Shown one piece after another: positions 23,971 to 35,893 of a stretch of 64,000 nt of DNA (position 1 is the first letter of the stretch; each line of letters begins with the position of its first letter). This DNA is from Imbricaverruca yamaguchii (taxonomy: Eukaryota > Arthropoda > Thecostraca > Neoverrucidae). The notes beneath the pieces are model-generated. The model was given only the letters and a program-made list of their open reading frames with translations, had not been told where the DNA came from and searched no databases. Location: assembly GCA_034440575.1 (NCBI GenBank), contig JAOTOL010001643.1:3625501-3689500 (forward strand), written 5' to 3'. A program made the position numbers and the translations under genes.

Positions 23971-26737
23971 AGAATCTCTTTCAAAAACCCAAAGCCGCTC
24001 TTCCAGCGATCTCAGACATTCAGTTCCTCCAGGTGAGGCGGTAGTTGTCGGAAATTTCCCTGATGATTATTCGGCCGTTGTACAATTTGTCCAGGCCTTC
24101 CATTGGGACGCTATCTAAGCACACTCATCTGTCGCCTGCTGGTGTGAGGGCGATGCAGCATGCAACAGTAGCGTCCGCTATATATCCGATGCTGCAATGT
24201 GTAGCGCATAGACCTGGCGCACGTTATTTCGAAATGTTTAACCACAGCACCGAAGCTGTACATCTCAAGCTTGGACACAATGCAACGCTTTTCGGACGGA
24301 TGCGTTGATCAACATAAACCGATTTAACTTCGCAATATCTTGTTTCGCCACCAGAGCAGACTACAGGGCTGTCGTGGTAAGCAGATCGACGGGATACAAC
24401 TTATGCAAACCCTTGACTCCCTCCACGGGCAACTGCTTAGAGGAGCATCCAACAAGGGCCTCGGTAGCATTCAACACTGCCTTTACCAACACAGATGATA
24501 TGAATGACTGAAATATATTTGTTGGCAAGAAATTCGAGCATTGCCTGTGCCGTTAAAATCTTATTGCAGCATGGACGGGTCAGAATTGCTTTAGCCTTAG
24601 CCCTCTCAATCGTTCTCCATGTGTGAACCAACACAAACATTTTTTCGCTTGCGATGCCTCAAAGAAGTGCCAATCACAGTTCAAGTCACAGTATATGAAG
24701 AATTGAAAAAAAATACAGGGTGCAATCTGCGAGTGTATGCAATCTGGGAGTTATTTTAGACGTCATGTTGCATGTATGTATACGCTAGTTGTTAACAATT
24801 AACAAAAACCAATGTGTCAGTGTTATCTGGCGAATGCAGTTTGTGTATTACATTGAGCCGTGGTAAATATATGTCTGTTGAGAAGCATGGTGTTTTAAAC
24901 TATCATTTCTGCACTTGAAAACGTTCAGCGAGGCTAGCCGGGCCGCATGGTGTCATGTGACATGCTGCCTCTTTACTAGTATCAAATGTTAAATGGATGC
25001 ACAGCGGTTTTGGCGCTCAAACCCATGAAAACGACATCCGTACGAGTATGCATAGTACCACATATAAAAGTAAACCAAATATCACTCATAGAAAATACTT
25101 GCTTACCAAAAATTGTTCGTTAAAAAGTAATGTGCCAAAGCTAGTTCCGCAAAAAGAAAAATCAAGATATCCACTGCGATCATGTTAAGGTTAGGTTATG
25201 TGTGCTAAGGTCGCGATGATATGGGGCCGAAATTTGACACAAAAATGTTCTTAACCAGCTCAAATATCAATAATAAGTTAAAACATCTATGTCAAGCAAA
25301 GCAGGCTTCAACTATGAAAGACTGCATCTGCCTTCCTCTCCATGATGCTGCACCGTTCAATTAATCCGTGCACATGTACCATTTGGTGTGCTCGTGTGTT
25401 TTGTACAGCAATGTGATTTTATGATCTTCCTTGTCTTCGAGCAGACATTAAACACTGTGCTGGCAGGATCCCTACCGATGTAAGCGGATTTGTCTGGAAA
25501 ATGGCTGCTGTCCCTGCGTATCTGTGGCCGACTTAAAAGGCTTAGCGGTGATAACCTCGGCGGACTCGGAGGCTATCACAGTTTATACAGCGGGGGGTGG
25601 GCTTATGTGGTAGACTGAGGGAAGGCCTCTGCCGAGTATCCGAGTCGGCCGACCGCAAGCCGTGGGGTTACTGGGAGCCTGACATCCGTGATCAGCACTC
25701 GAGTCCGACTGACTACAACTAGTTCGGCAGTAATTTCTTTGAGCATCAGGCCAGACAGCCAGGTATGTGGCCACCACACAATCTGATATCCCACAGCTCA
25801 ACATGTACATGGACAGCGGAGATCAATGAGACCAGCGCTATAACCGACTGAGCTACCGGCTATCGGCTACTGATATCCGACATAAGCTTCGATAACCTAA
25901 AAGAATTCAACTTGTTCACTGATAAAATAGTGAACCTGAGGAGCCTTATGGGCCTTTTCTTTGTTGCAGCGTTTCAAATCCCGTATTCGTCACGCACAGA
26001 CAAATTTTATCTCGATATGTTTAGCCTCACAGCACATTCTCTAAAATGCTCACTTACTTTATTCTAAGACACGCTTAGGCCTTGGCATTTGTTGTGGTCG
26101 TACGGCGCGTCGTGCTCTTGGTCCGCCAGGTGCGAAAGGTGCGCATTAAGCAAAAGACGACTGTGACATCTACACCACTGTACCTGAAACGCATTCCAGA
26201 GATTTAAACAGCATTTTTGTTGTTGTTGTGCAGCATGATTCTTGCAGCACTCGTAGCCTGATAACCTGGTGGCAGCCCGTTAGTAGCCTGGTAGTGCTCG
26301 CCACCGGGATCCTCGTCATTCCTCTCAAGTGTACATGGAATTCAATCCACCAGCCGACTTCATCAAGTTGCGTCTCCTTGGTATCGATTGGATTTGCATG
26401 CAAGGCACCCATCCACGAGTGCCGAGCCCTTGCTGTTGCTGTGGTGACCAGGTGGGAGCCGAAGGCGGCTGGTGAGTGACACATGGTCACGGGAGCAGCG
26501 GGCCATTTTCAGCACGTGACAATGGCAGCCGAGCGGGCGTGACGTGGATCTCAACAGAGCGGCGCAGTTGTCGCATGTCCCGACAGCAAGGCCTCGCCCT
26601 GTATCACCGCATCGGCCTCTGATTCACAAAAGGATCTACACAATAGAATAGGCGTGCTGTTTGCATTGTGCATGCTCGTTGAGCAGGGACGGTGACAGGT
26701 GGCGACAGCTAGCAAGGGAGGAGGAGGAGGACGTGGG
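23971..26737. other. No recognised gene
   Basis: Unique sequence. A tRNA-like A-box stretch on the minus strand near 25,830-25,858 lacks a B-box, so no tRNA is called. No coding exon is supported. Confidence 0.45.
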
Positions 26738-26747
26738 ACAGAGATGG

Positions 26748-26794
<47 letters not shown>

Positions 26795-26900
26795 AGGGAG
26801 AGGGAGAGAGAGGGATATAGGGAGATAGAGAAAGAGTTAGAAGAAATGTGGGGTGAACAAAAGTAGAGAGGGAGAGAGAGGAAGAGGGAGGGCGGAAACG
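26738..26900. repeat. GA-rich microsatellite
   Basis: AGAG dinucleotide tract from about 26,745 to 26,790, continuing as imperfect GAGGGAGAG sequence to 26,900. A purine-only strand of this kind can form triplex DNA. Confidence 0.92.
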
Positions 26901-26939
26901 GAAACACAGAAGCGTAGCTAAGAGGTAGCGACGGGGCAT

Positions 26940-27900
26940 CCATCCCCTGGAGGAACAACACGGGCTCCACTGTCGATCGCCTTGAGGGACCCCCAAGGCG
27001 TCGGTACAGGGGCCCGCAAGGTCCCCCTGAAACGAAGTGTAGGGCCCATGACCAAACGAACTGGACCAGGGTGACGGAAAGGGTCCCGGACCGACAGGGA
27101 GTTCTCCGAATGAACAGATAGTGCCCTCGGGAAGATGTTCAGGGTTCTGGGCGGTGCAAACTTGAAGGCTTCCAGGTGGACGGACGGCCCGAATCGTCAG
27201 AGACGGCACAACGGACCCCTGGACCAAAGCCACACAGGGGACGCTTGTGTGTTCGAGAATGCCCGAGATATTGACAGAGGGGCCTCCGGTCGTACGGAGA
27301 TTGTCCTGAGCCGTAGAAAAAGGCCCTTGATCCGACGAAGGGGGTCCGGGACGGATCTGCAGGCCCTGTAGCTCACACTGATGTAGAGGGGTTCAAAGCC
27401 GATGACGGGCCTAATGCTGATGAAGACGTTCCTGTGTTAGGGAGACGGTCCGGGCCAACGCGGAGACGTAAAAGACGTCTAAGCACATGGAGGGACCCGG
27501 GCAGTTGCAAAACGGTGGTGTAACCAAGGGATGAAGGAGCAATCGCCCTCTAGCGAGTTCGACCGGGTATTCCAGGCGACAGTCTTCAGGGGCATATAAG
27601 ATAACAAGATACATAACCGAGGAAAATGCAAAGCTCATCTAACAGTTTGTGTGGAAAGGGCTCTTCAAATCTGAAGACCCTGAAGGCTGGCATGAGCCAT
27701 GAAGACAAGAGGGCCCGATCGACAGCTGGTATGCACATACCAACTGAAAAGAGCAGCCCCGACCGGAAAAAGCCCCCAACAGCTGATGAATAAACAAGGC
27801 ACCAAGGACCAGAGATGGCTTAGGACTTCAAACAGCCCTTGTAGGATGAACAGGACTCCTAAGAGTTGGCAAGGACTAGTGAGGGCCCATCTCTGAGTTA
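26940..27900. repeat. Degenerate G/C-run repeat block
   Basis: Irregularly spaced GGGCCC, GGGTCC and AGGGCCC motifs recur every few tens of bases. The stretch around CAAGGCGTCGGTACAGGG (about 26,994) closely matches CAAGGCGTCGGTGCAGGG near 63,836, so this block and 63,790-64,000 belong to one dispersed family. The block at 43,380-44,130 looks like the same kind of sequence. No protein is recognised. Confidence 0.65.
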
Positions 27901-28223
27901 AAATTCACCCCGAGATGAAAGCTAGGCAGGAAGATTGAAGGCTCTTATGGGCAATTAAAAGCACCATAGAGCCTCGAGGGATGCAGAGGGTCGCTGAGAG
28001 TCACATATGACTGAACTGGGACTCTGATGAGGTTGAGAGCGGCCTCTAATGAATCAACAAATTCCCCTGAGAGCGAAGAGATTAACTGCAGGCTGGCGAT
28101 TACTGTATAAAATTGACCGTTCAAGGCGAAAGTGTTGCCGCCTGCCGGCGGACACCTTCAACTACCGTTGGGCGGATGTAAGTGTGACAAATTGAGTGTG
28201 AGGGTTCTTGCAAAGTTGTGAAC

Positions 28224-28421
28224 ATGATGAATCAAGTGGATAAGGTGAGCAAGTCCAATACGTATTGTTGAGTTCCTCAATGCAAATCATTACACAGGAG
28301 GGAATCTGAAATCAGCTTCCATCGCTTCCCGAGAGATAAGTTACTATCAAAAAAGTGGCACAACATTCTAAAAATGGGCAAGAAAGCATCAAGGCACAAG
28401 AAGGTGTGCAGTAGCACTTGA
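28224..28421 (+). pseudogene. THAP-type zinc finger, broken by an in-frame stop
   Basis: THAP domains are DNA-binding C2CH zinc fingers shared by cellular factors and P-element-type transposases. From tandem ATGs at 28,224 the frame reads to TYC, hits TGA at 28,269-28,271, then continues VPQCKSLHRRESEISFHRFP and later KKWHNILKMGKK to a stop at 28,419. The pair C-x-VPQC, the SFHRFP motif and the conserved Trp are diagnostic of the N-terminal part of the domain. The distal Cys/His pair and the AVPTIF-type end are not seen in this stretch. With a stop between the first two zinc ligands this is most likely a dead copy, unless a splice site or sequence error removes it. Confidence 0.7.
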
Positions 28422-28768
28422 AGAAGGATGATTATATCCTTTCTGGTATGTATATATGGATGAAGGCTTCATAAAATGATTGGTGTTTCCAGCATGTAAT
28501 TCAACCATATTGCTTTCATACACAAAATGATAAATTGCCTGTCTACATAGAGACATAAGAATGTGAGTGAATCACATAACCCCAATATAAATAATTCCAG
28601 AAGACTTCCACATTTGCATGATGTCAGGCATATATGGAAATGTTGATATAATCAGTGGTCAGAACCTACTGGCTTTATGCCTTGCTAAAGCTAGTTTGTT
28701 ATTTCAATATTGCATCGGTATGCAGTTCTGTCAATCATAACAATCATTTAACCCTTCGCTTTCCTCAC

Positions 28769-29049
28769 CTGTTTAGGTATAGTAGCAGAGCAATGCAATG
28801 CTTGCAGCTTTCTGAGAGGCCAGCTTTGCAGGAGCACTGAACCCAGAATCTCCCACACGTCACCACAGCATGTAGCTCATGGGGCTTCTCGCGTAGGTGG
28901 CTGGATTTTACGCAGAGTGCCTGCACTATAACCTTGCCCGGTTCTTTCCCAATTGCACAACAATAAATAATGTGCCCTGCATCTAGTACGGCTTCCCCCT
29001 CAATAACACAAGGCTTTTTTGTCGCCGATATACTCTGATATTTGCACAA
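28769..29049 (-). CDS. SWIM-type zinc-finger exon or gene fragment
   Basis: The minus-strand frame contains KPCVIEGEAVLDAGHIIYCC, VKSSHLREKPHELHAVV and then CSCKAGLSESCKHCIALLLY, a clear CxCx(n)CxH SWIM zinc finger. SWIM fingers bind nucleic acid or protein partners and occur in transposon-derived proteins. The frame ends in YLN plus AG followed by GTGAGG, a good donor site (exon end at 28,769). The 5' limit is unclear: an upstream ATG near 29,073 (MDPTEPKVS) lies in another frame and would need a frameshift near 29,022. It lies tail to tail with the THAP remnant. I cannot tell whether it is an exon of a living gene or a relic of an element. Confidence 0.6.
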
Positions 29050-29829
29050 TTGATACTTTCGGTTCAGTAGGATCCATCTGTGTTACTCTGAAGTAAGCTC
29101 AGACAGTATCACTCAACACCGTATGCGAATTGTTTATCTCCAATGTAGTCGCCATCTTTAAATTTTTGTCGTGCCATCTGTTGGCAGGTTGAACGGTCAA
29201 TATTGAGGGCGAACTTCAGAATATGGGATGTGCTTGAAACCCCCCAAAAAAAACTTACGGTAACTTGAAAGAGCTCACAGCAGCTTTGAACGGATCTGAT
29301 GGCCAGCCGAGCCGCCTGAGATTTCAGGAGGAGAGTTCTTCAGGTTAAGGACGGTTGTAAGGAATACGCAGGGCCAGTTTCCCAGCTAGGCCTTTCAGCC
29401 TTCATGACCCGAAAAGCTGTCGGGGACTGGGAGGGGACCTCCTCCTCCTCGAAAGGTTCAAGTCCTCGAAAGGTTCAAAATGGTGTTGGAATTTTTTTGT
29501 TTTACTCCCCTGGGGTATGAATGGAAGGTAGATTCAAATTCAACACCCAACATTTTTTCGGAGTGGCCCTCGATTATTAATCTTCCGATACGAATGCAAT
29601 ACAAAACATCACAACGTTACTTATACAGCGCGACGTATAGTGAAATAGAGATGAGGGCTTGAGCTCCTTTTGGTTATATCCGAGGCTATATAATGGCGAT
29701 TGTCTTGTCCAGTACCTACATATCTTTAACTGACAAACATGCAACACCTGCAGAATTTCTAAAGAAATGCGCAATGATCTCACGTGATCTCGCTTGACCT
29801 GGACATGCCTTGACCATTATGCGTGTGAC
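29050..29829. other. No gene seen
   Basis: Unique sequence, no supported coding region. Confidence 0.45.
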
Positions 29830-32250
29830 TTTGCATTCTCGTAGGGCTTTATACGTCTTAGGTTGCATTCCCCTGCACACATATTAATATATCTTGAGCA
29901 AACCTGACTGGGTATCCTTGGGTAGTCATAAGACTGGTAGTCATAAGACTTCATGGCTTCAAGACCATGGAGGGGAGTCATGGGCAGCCTAAGTTACGTA
30001 CGTCATGTTAACGTATTCGTATTCAGCGACGAATTCGCCAGAGGTGTAGTTGTGTCGGCATTGTGATTCAGCGATGGGCTTATTATAGTCCGAATCAATT
30101 ACCATAACTGCTTCTGCTTGTACTCAACACGCTGGAAGCAATTACATTGTTATCACATTACCGCCTTAACGGCCAAGGTCCAACTCGAATGGGTTTCTTC
30201 GGTCACTTTCCTTTTTTCGTTTTCACCCAAACCCTCCAAAATCTGCACTGAAAATACATTTGACCACCTTTAGCAGAGTGAACTCTCTTGGTGTTTAAGT
30301 GGTGGTGAGCGCAGACGACCCTCCCCCCCCACACCACCACCCGTAGAACCATTCCTCGCGTATTCGGATTTTGTTCTCGGTAGAACTACCCTAACCCGGT
30401 TACCACCCTTTCCCAGATACATGGGTGTAACTAATGTTTCTAACTTGGGGCGGGGGACAACCTAGGGACGCGGTAAGTTTAGACAAGATAGAGGTGTACC
30501 CCGCCCCCTAAAATCCATGGATTTCAGCTACTTCTTTTTCAACTCCTCGTTTAAATTTGCCATTTAAAAAAGACATTTTGTGGATAAAAATTGGAAAATT
30601 TTCAGTATTAAGTGTTTTCCGTTTTGAATTTTTATTTCAGAATATTATATATATGAAGGTGACTAAGATGACGGGCGACTTCTTTTCTGTGGAAATAAAG
30701 ACAATAATTGAAATTTTGTTTTATTTTAAAAATAAATTTCGAGCATAAAAAATAAACTAATATAGCCTAACCAAACCTAACCCATTTGTTTGCTTCATGG
30801 ATGCAAATGCGTATAAAACTATTCTTGTTACCACCTTAAAGCACGATAATACCGAAAAGATACCCAAAAATTTCGAAACAAAAATTGATTTTTTTTTAAT
30901 AGCAGCCTAGGCTTGGTTAGGCCGGGCTGGGTTAGATTTCTTTTCTCTCCAAAAGTAGGTTAGGCTAGGGTAGGCTGTTGCATTAAAAAAAAAGCATTTC
31001 CATCACGGCTATTGCTTGATACCAGATGTGGGTAGATTAGGGCGACTAAAAAATACGACATGGCCAAAAACGGGTTGACCTTTGACCTTTGAACTGGATT
31101 CTATTTGGTAGCATTATAATACGCCACAAGCCGCGTCAAATGACACCCGCTTGATGCAAATTGAACCCATAGCGACGAATCGTGAGGACTTCGAAAAATT
31201 TAAACTAGCCTTCGACCTTGAAGTTTGACCTTAATACATCCCGGTTTCAAAATGTTTTTCGATGGTTCACCATGGGCTATCGCTTGGTAGTGGATCTGGG
31301 TAGACTTGAGGGAAAACCAAAAAAAAATGTGAGGGGAAAGAAGAGATCAGCTTTAATTTTGACTCGTCGAGACGATTTCAAGTTATCAACTTTCTGATAC
31401 CGCAAAGCAAGCGACGTCGAATGACATCCATTTTCTTCTAATCCAAACCATGGCGACGAAACGAGAGGTCATAGAAAAAGTCAATCAAATTTGACCTTGA
31501 CATTTCCCGGTTTGAAACGTTACTCGAGTAGTCACCACTGGTTATTGCTTGATACCAGATTTTGTTGGGTTTGAGCGGGAACGAAAGAAAATTGAGCGGA
31601 CCGGATGATCAGCTTGGCTTTTGCCCTTGTCAAACAATTTGATTGCTTAGCATTCTGAAACAGCATAACAGGCCACGTCGAATGACGCCAATTTCTTTAA
31701 GGAGCGATAGCAACCGAACCTCCCGTTCGGTCGATATCGCTTCAATGTCGCCATCTTACAAAATCAAGCTAACCTTTGACCTCGAAGTTTGTCCTTGACA
31801 TGCACCGTTTTAAAAAAGTTAATTTACCACATGATGTTGCTTGATACCAGATTTTGGCAGGTGTGGGTGAAAACGAAACAAAATGGGAAGCAACCGAAGA
31901 AACCGGTTTGCGTTGGACCTTGACCGTTAAGGTGATAATGTGAGACCTATGTAGTTGCTTCCAGCATGTTCAGTGCAGGCAGAAGCATTTGTGGTAATTG
32001 ATTCAAACGCTCATAAACCCGTCACTGAATGCCAATGACAATGCAAATGCACCTCTGGCGAACTCATCGCTGAGTACGAGTACATCTACGACATTAACTT
32101 GACGTGCTCACTAAAGGCTGCCCATGACTCCCCCATGGTCTTGAAGGTACTCAAGGACCCCGAGAATCACGTTTGTTCATGATCTATGAATATATGCGCA
32201 GGGAATGTAACCGAAGACTACAATAAAGCCTTGCGATAGTGCAAATTTGT
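29830..32250. mobile_element. Inverted-repeat (foldback-like) element with internal tandem units
   Basis: About 400 bp at the left (about 29,830-30,250) is repeated in inverted orientation at the right (about 31,870-32,250). Matching landmarks include CATGGGCAGCCT, TTCGCCAGAGGTG, TGAATCAATTACCA and ACGGCCAAGGTCCAAC against their complements. Arms are roughly 70-80% similar by eye, so the element is old. The interior (30,990-31,930) holds about four tandem units of 270-295 bp marked by TTGCTTGATACCAGAT. I could not define exact ends or a target duplication. No transposase is seen. Confidence 0.6.
30990..31930 (-). repeat. Tandem ~270-295-bp units, minus orientation
   Basis: Units marked by TTGCTTGATACCAG-like sequence near 31,007, 31,275, 31,543 and 31,837 share GACCTTTGACC, GCCACGTCGAATGAC and AACCGAACCTC-like segments. 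The same unit appears on the plus strand at 41,430-42,780. Confidence 0.7.
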
Positions 32251-32997
32251 TGCCTGGCGAATTGTTTGCTGATTTACCATTCGGAGATTTTGTGATGACA
32301 GATAGTATGTGAAGCCCGTTGATTGGCTTGATCGGTTTCTAGCTTTTTTGGTGATTCTTTTGCATATTTATTTTCACTTTATTAAGATTAAGTATAATTT
32401 TGCGGCGATCATATCTAGGTAGCTGAGGTTTGTGGGACACATAAAAAATTGTGGAAAAATAGCCACCTTCATAAATGGGGGGAGGGGACATGTCCTCCCC
32501 CAAGCGGTTACACCATGGATATACCATGGTCCGATTACCATGAAAAACTGGATACTGCCGTGCATTACTACCCAATGCACCCCAATAATACTCCGAAAAA
32601 GAGCCTTCTAGAACCATCTCTGCAATCGCCCTATAAGGTAGTGGGAACCTCGGGCTGTGGCCAGGCCAGTTGTATCGCGCAGAGTATAGAGCATGACTGC
32701 AGTCGTACTCGCTTGTAATAAGCCACACATTGAAATTTTTATCAGTGTTTTCTATCGGAATAAGCTCTAAGTTCCTTTAGTCATTGACGTATCTTCATCG
32801 AAGGTCGCAACCAGTTCAACGATATGCATACAGTAATGGAACAGCTTGCCAGGAGAGGCAAGCAGCTGCACCCGCTTTTATTACGTCAAATGAATATTCA
32901 ACGACAATGAGGTTGACGTCGACCGCATGCTCCGGCTGAGTGCACGATCACCTTCGACCACCGGCCAGGCCTCTACAAGGCTTCTGAAGGAAGCCAC

Positions 32998-33690
32998 GGT
33001 CCACAGCTGCTGGCGGACGGTCCAGCGCTGACGGCAGACGATCCGCCGCTGCTGGCGGACGGTCCAGCGCTGACGGCAGACGATCCGCCGCTGCTGGCGG
33101 ACGGTCCAGCGCAGACGGCAGACGATCCGCCGCTGCTGGCGGACGGTCCAGCACTGACGGCAGACGATCCGCCGCTGCTGGCGGACGGTCCAGCGCTGAC
33201 GGCAGACGATCCGCCGCTGCTGGCGGACGGTCCAGCGCCAGCAGACGATCCGCCGCTGCTGGCGGACGGTCCAGCGCTGACGGCAGACGATCCGCCGCTG
33301 CTGGCGGACGGTCCAGCGCTGACGGCAGACGATCCGCCGCTGCTGGCGGACGGTCCAGCACTGATCCGCCGCTGCTGGCGGACGGTCCAGCGCCGGCAGA
33401 CGATCCGCCGCTGCTGGCGGACGGTCCAGCGCCGGCAGACGATCCGCTGCTGCTGGCGGACGGTCCAGCGCCGGCAGACGATCCGCTGCTGCTGGCGGAC
33501 GGTCCAGCGCCGGCAGACGATCTGCCGCTGCTGGCGGACGGTCCAGCGCTGACGGCAGACGATCTGCCGCTGCTGGCGGACGGTCCAGCACTGATCCGCC
33601 GCTGCTGGCGGACGGTCCAGCGCTACCGGTGGATGATCCGCCGCTGCTGGCGGACGGTCCAGCGCTGATCTTCCGCTGCTGGCGGACGGT
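32998..33690. repeat. Minisatellite, 42-bp unit, about 17 copies
   Basis: Units contain GCTGCTGGCGGACGGTCCAG and then CGCTGACGGCAGACGATCCGC. Spacing of GGCGGACGG at 33,012 and 33,054 is 42 bp; some units are 3-6 bp shorter. All periods are multiples of three, hence open frames in several phases. Confidence 0.92.
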
Positions 33691-33845
33691 CCAGCGCTGC
33701 CGGTGGATGACCCAGCGCTGCCGGTGGATGACCCAGCGCTGCCGGCGGACGGTCCAGCGCTGCCGGTGGATGACCCAGTGCTGCCGGTGGATGACCCAGC
33801 GCTGCCGGTGGATGACCCAGTGCTGCCGGTGGACGGTTCACCGCG
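33691..33845. repeat. Minisatellite, 21-bp unit, first subfamily
   Basis: Units of CCGGTGGATGACCCAGCGCT, about seven copies. They share the CCGG(T/C)GGA and CCAG(C/T)(G/A)CT cores with the neighbouring arrays, so the three arrays appear to be one family at different stages. Confidence 0.9.
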
Positions 33846-33939
33846 GAGCACACGGTCCACCATTGCCGGCGGACAGTCCAGCGCTACGGGCGGACGGCCA
33901 TATGCTGAGGCCATGTGGCCTCGCCTGTGGATCCGCCGT

Positions 33940-34512
33940 TGCCGGCGGACGGCCCAGCACTGCCGGCGGACGGCCCAGTACTGCCGGAGGACGGCCCAGT
34001 ACTGCCGGAGGACGGCCCAGTACTGCCGGAGGACGGCCCAGTACTGCCGGAGGACGGCCCAGTACTGCCGGAGGACGGCCCAGTACTGCCGGAGGACGGC
34101 CCAGTACTGCCGGAGGACGGCCCAGTACTGCCGGCGGACGGCCCAGTACTGCCGGAGGACGGCCCAGTACTGCCGGCGGACGGCCCAGTACTGCCGGCGG
34201 ACGGCCCAGTACTGCCGGCGGACGGCCCAGTACTGCCGGAGGACGGCCCAGTACTGCCGGCGGACGGCCCAGTACTGCCGGGCGGCCGCACTGCCGGACG
34301 GTCACGTTGCCGGCGGACGGCCCAGTACTGCCGGAGGACGGCCCAGTACTGCCGGAGGACGGCCCAGTACTGCCGGCGGACGGCCCAGTACTGCCGGAGG
34401 ACGGCCCAGTACTGCCGGAGGACGGCCCAGTACTGCCGGCGGACGGCCCAGTACTGCCGGAGGACGGCCCAGTACTGCCGGTTGACGGCCCAGCACTGCC
34501 GTGGGACGGTCC
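33940..34512. repeat. Minisatellite, 21-bp unit, second subfamily, about 26 copies
   Basis: Nearly identical units of GCCGGAGGACGGCCCAGTAC plus T (GCGGACGG variant interspersed), broken once at about 34,275-34,310 by GGGCGGCCGCACTGCC-type sequence. Very low divergence indicates recent expansion. Confidence 0.93.
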
Positions 34513-35884
34513 ACCGTTGCCGGCGGACGGCCCAGAGTTGCCGGTGGATGATCCACGGTTCCTGTCGGACAGTCTAGTGCTGCCAGTGGATGGTCAAATG
34601 CTGCTGGTGGACGGTGCAGCGCTGCCGGGGAACGGTTGTCTGCGGCTGACGGGGAGCGGTCCGCCGGCAACACACTCCTAGTAGATCGATTCGATACTTA
34701 ACCGATGATACTTAGTCGATGCTTAACCCTCGCCGGGTCGGCAGGCGAATCCACCTTCTCCGGACTGAAGGGACGGGGGTGGGGGAGGCTCCTTGAAAGA
34801 CCCCCTCGAACTTCAGATCTGCGTATGCTTTAAATGCAGAACACCGTTTCAAAGCGGTAGTCATGGAGAGCCCGAAACAAACCTTAGCTTTGCATTTTGA
34901 CTGATGATGTTATTAATGATATTGATATTGGCATGGATGACGATAATTGAACTGACACTAGAGGTCGTTTTGGGTCGATATAATGATTCTGACTTAGTCC
35001 CCACAAATGATAAGAGACCAGGGTGGGAATTAAGGCACTTCTTCAGATATTCTTTATCTGAAAAACCTTTTTTTTATTCGGGGTTCGTACTGGATAGGAT
35101 GGGCTTCACACGCATTCGACACAATTGCGGGAACGAATATGTCAATAAAAGCAAACACAGAAATGACACCCGCAATACGCTGGTTGTTCCACTTACGGTT
35201 ACTACTCAAACTAACCACTTTTCGTGGCAGTCAACAGCCGGACCACAGATCTACACACTCCTCTCAATATCAATCACCGGAAACACAGACGACGCGCCAA
35301 CAGCGCTTGCAAGACGGCGCGCATGCGCACTGAGACAATGTTCTCCGGTTACTAAGACTCTGGAGCCGCGTCTAACCTACATTCGCGTCACCCACATAGT
35401 CGGAAGATTTGACTGTGTTAAGGTCACGCCGCAAGCACAAGTCATTTACTGATGACTTGCGACCTTCGATCTTTGCGTTGCACACCGCTATCACATCCGA
35501 CCTCCGACTGTGGCATGTACGTTAGCGGAGAATGGTTCGTATTTCGCAGGGAAGACAGGGAATTGGCTGCGCAGATATATAGGTGTGCGGTCTGAGCTGA
35601 GGGTGAAGTGTGAAATATTTTCGTTTGTTTCTCATATGGCTAGTCTTGTGCTGAAACCAACGGTGAAAGGAAAGCGCATTGCTCCTGTGAGTTATGAGAG
35701 ACGAAGCTGTTTTGATTGTCGCGATTCTTTGCCGGGAGGTGCCATCTATTGTTAACTTATTTGTTCGCATGTTTTAACATTTGGTTTGATCAGCAATCAC
35801 AATGCATATTACATATACATATTACGTCGTTATTGACTACATACATTTTTTCCCGTTGGCTACCGGCAAACAGATTCCATGCAT
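34513..35884. other. No recognised gene
   Basis: Diverged 21-bp units fade out by about 34,640. A 182-codon open frame (34,904-35,452, plus) has a hydrophobic N-terminus but no recognisable domain or coding bias, and I do not call it. Confidence 0.4.
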
Positions 35885-35893
35885 AAAATGTCC
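35885..35893. repeat. Left target-site duplication of the inverted-repeat element
   Basis: AAAATGTCC, repeated exactly at 40,467-40,475. If the inverted repeat is taken to begin three bases further in, the duplication reads as 15 bp (CATAAAATGTCCATG at 35,882-35,896 and 40,464-40,478). Confidence 0.8.

Noticed and set aside
23530..24036. Open frame with repeated TFALTYICAYV peptides, similar on both strands
   Set aside because: Same 16-bp unit read in opposite orientation in the two facing arrays; periodic, not coding.
25830..25858. tRNA-like A-box on the minus strand
   Set aside because: No B-box and no cloverleaf downstream; at most a decayed SINE head.
30940..30985. Telomere-like GGTTAGG motifs
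   Set aside because: Only a few imperfect copies, far from a true array.
34904..35452. 182-codon plus-strand open frame with a hydrophobic start
   Set aside because: No recognisable motif, no codon bias, and it lies between a minisatellite and a transposable element.
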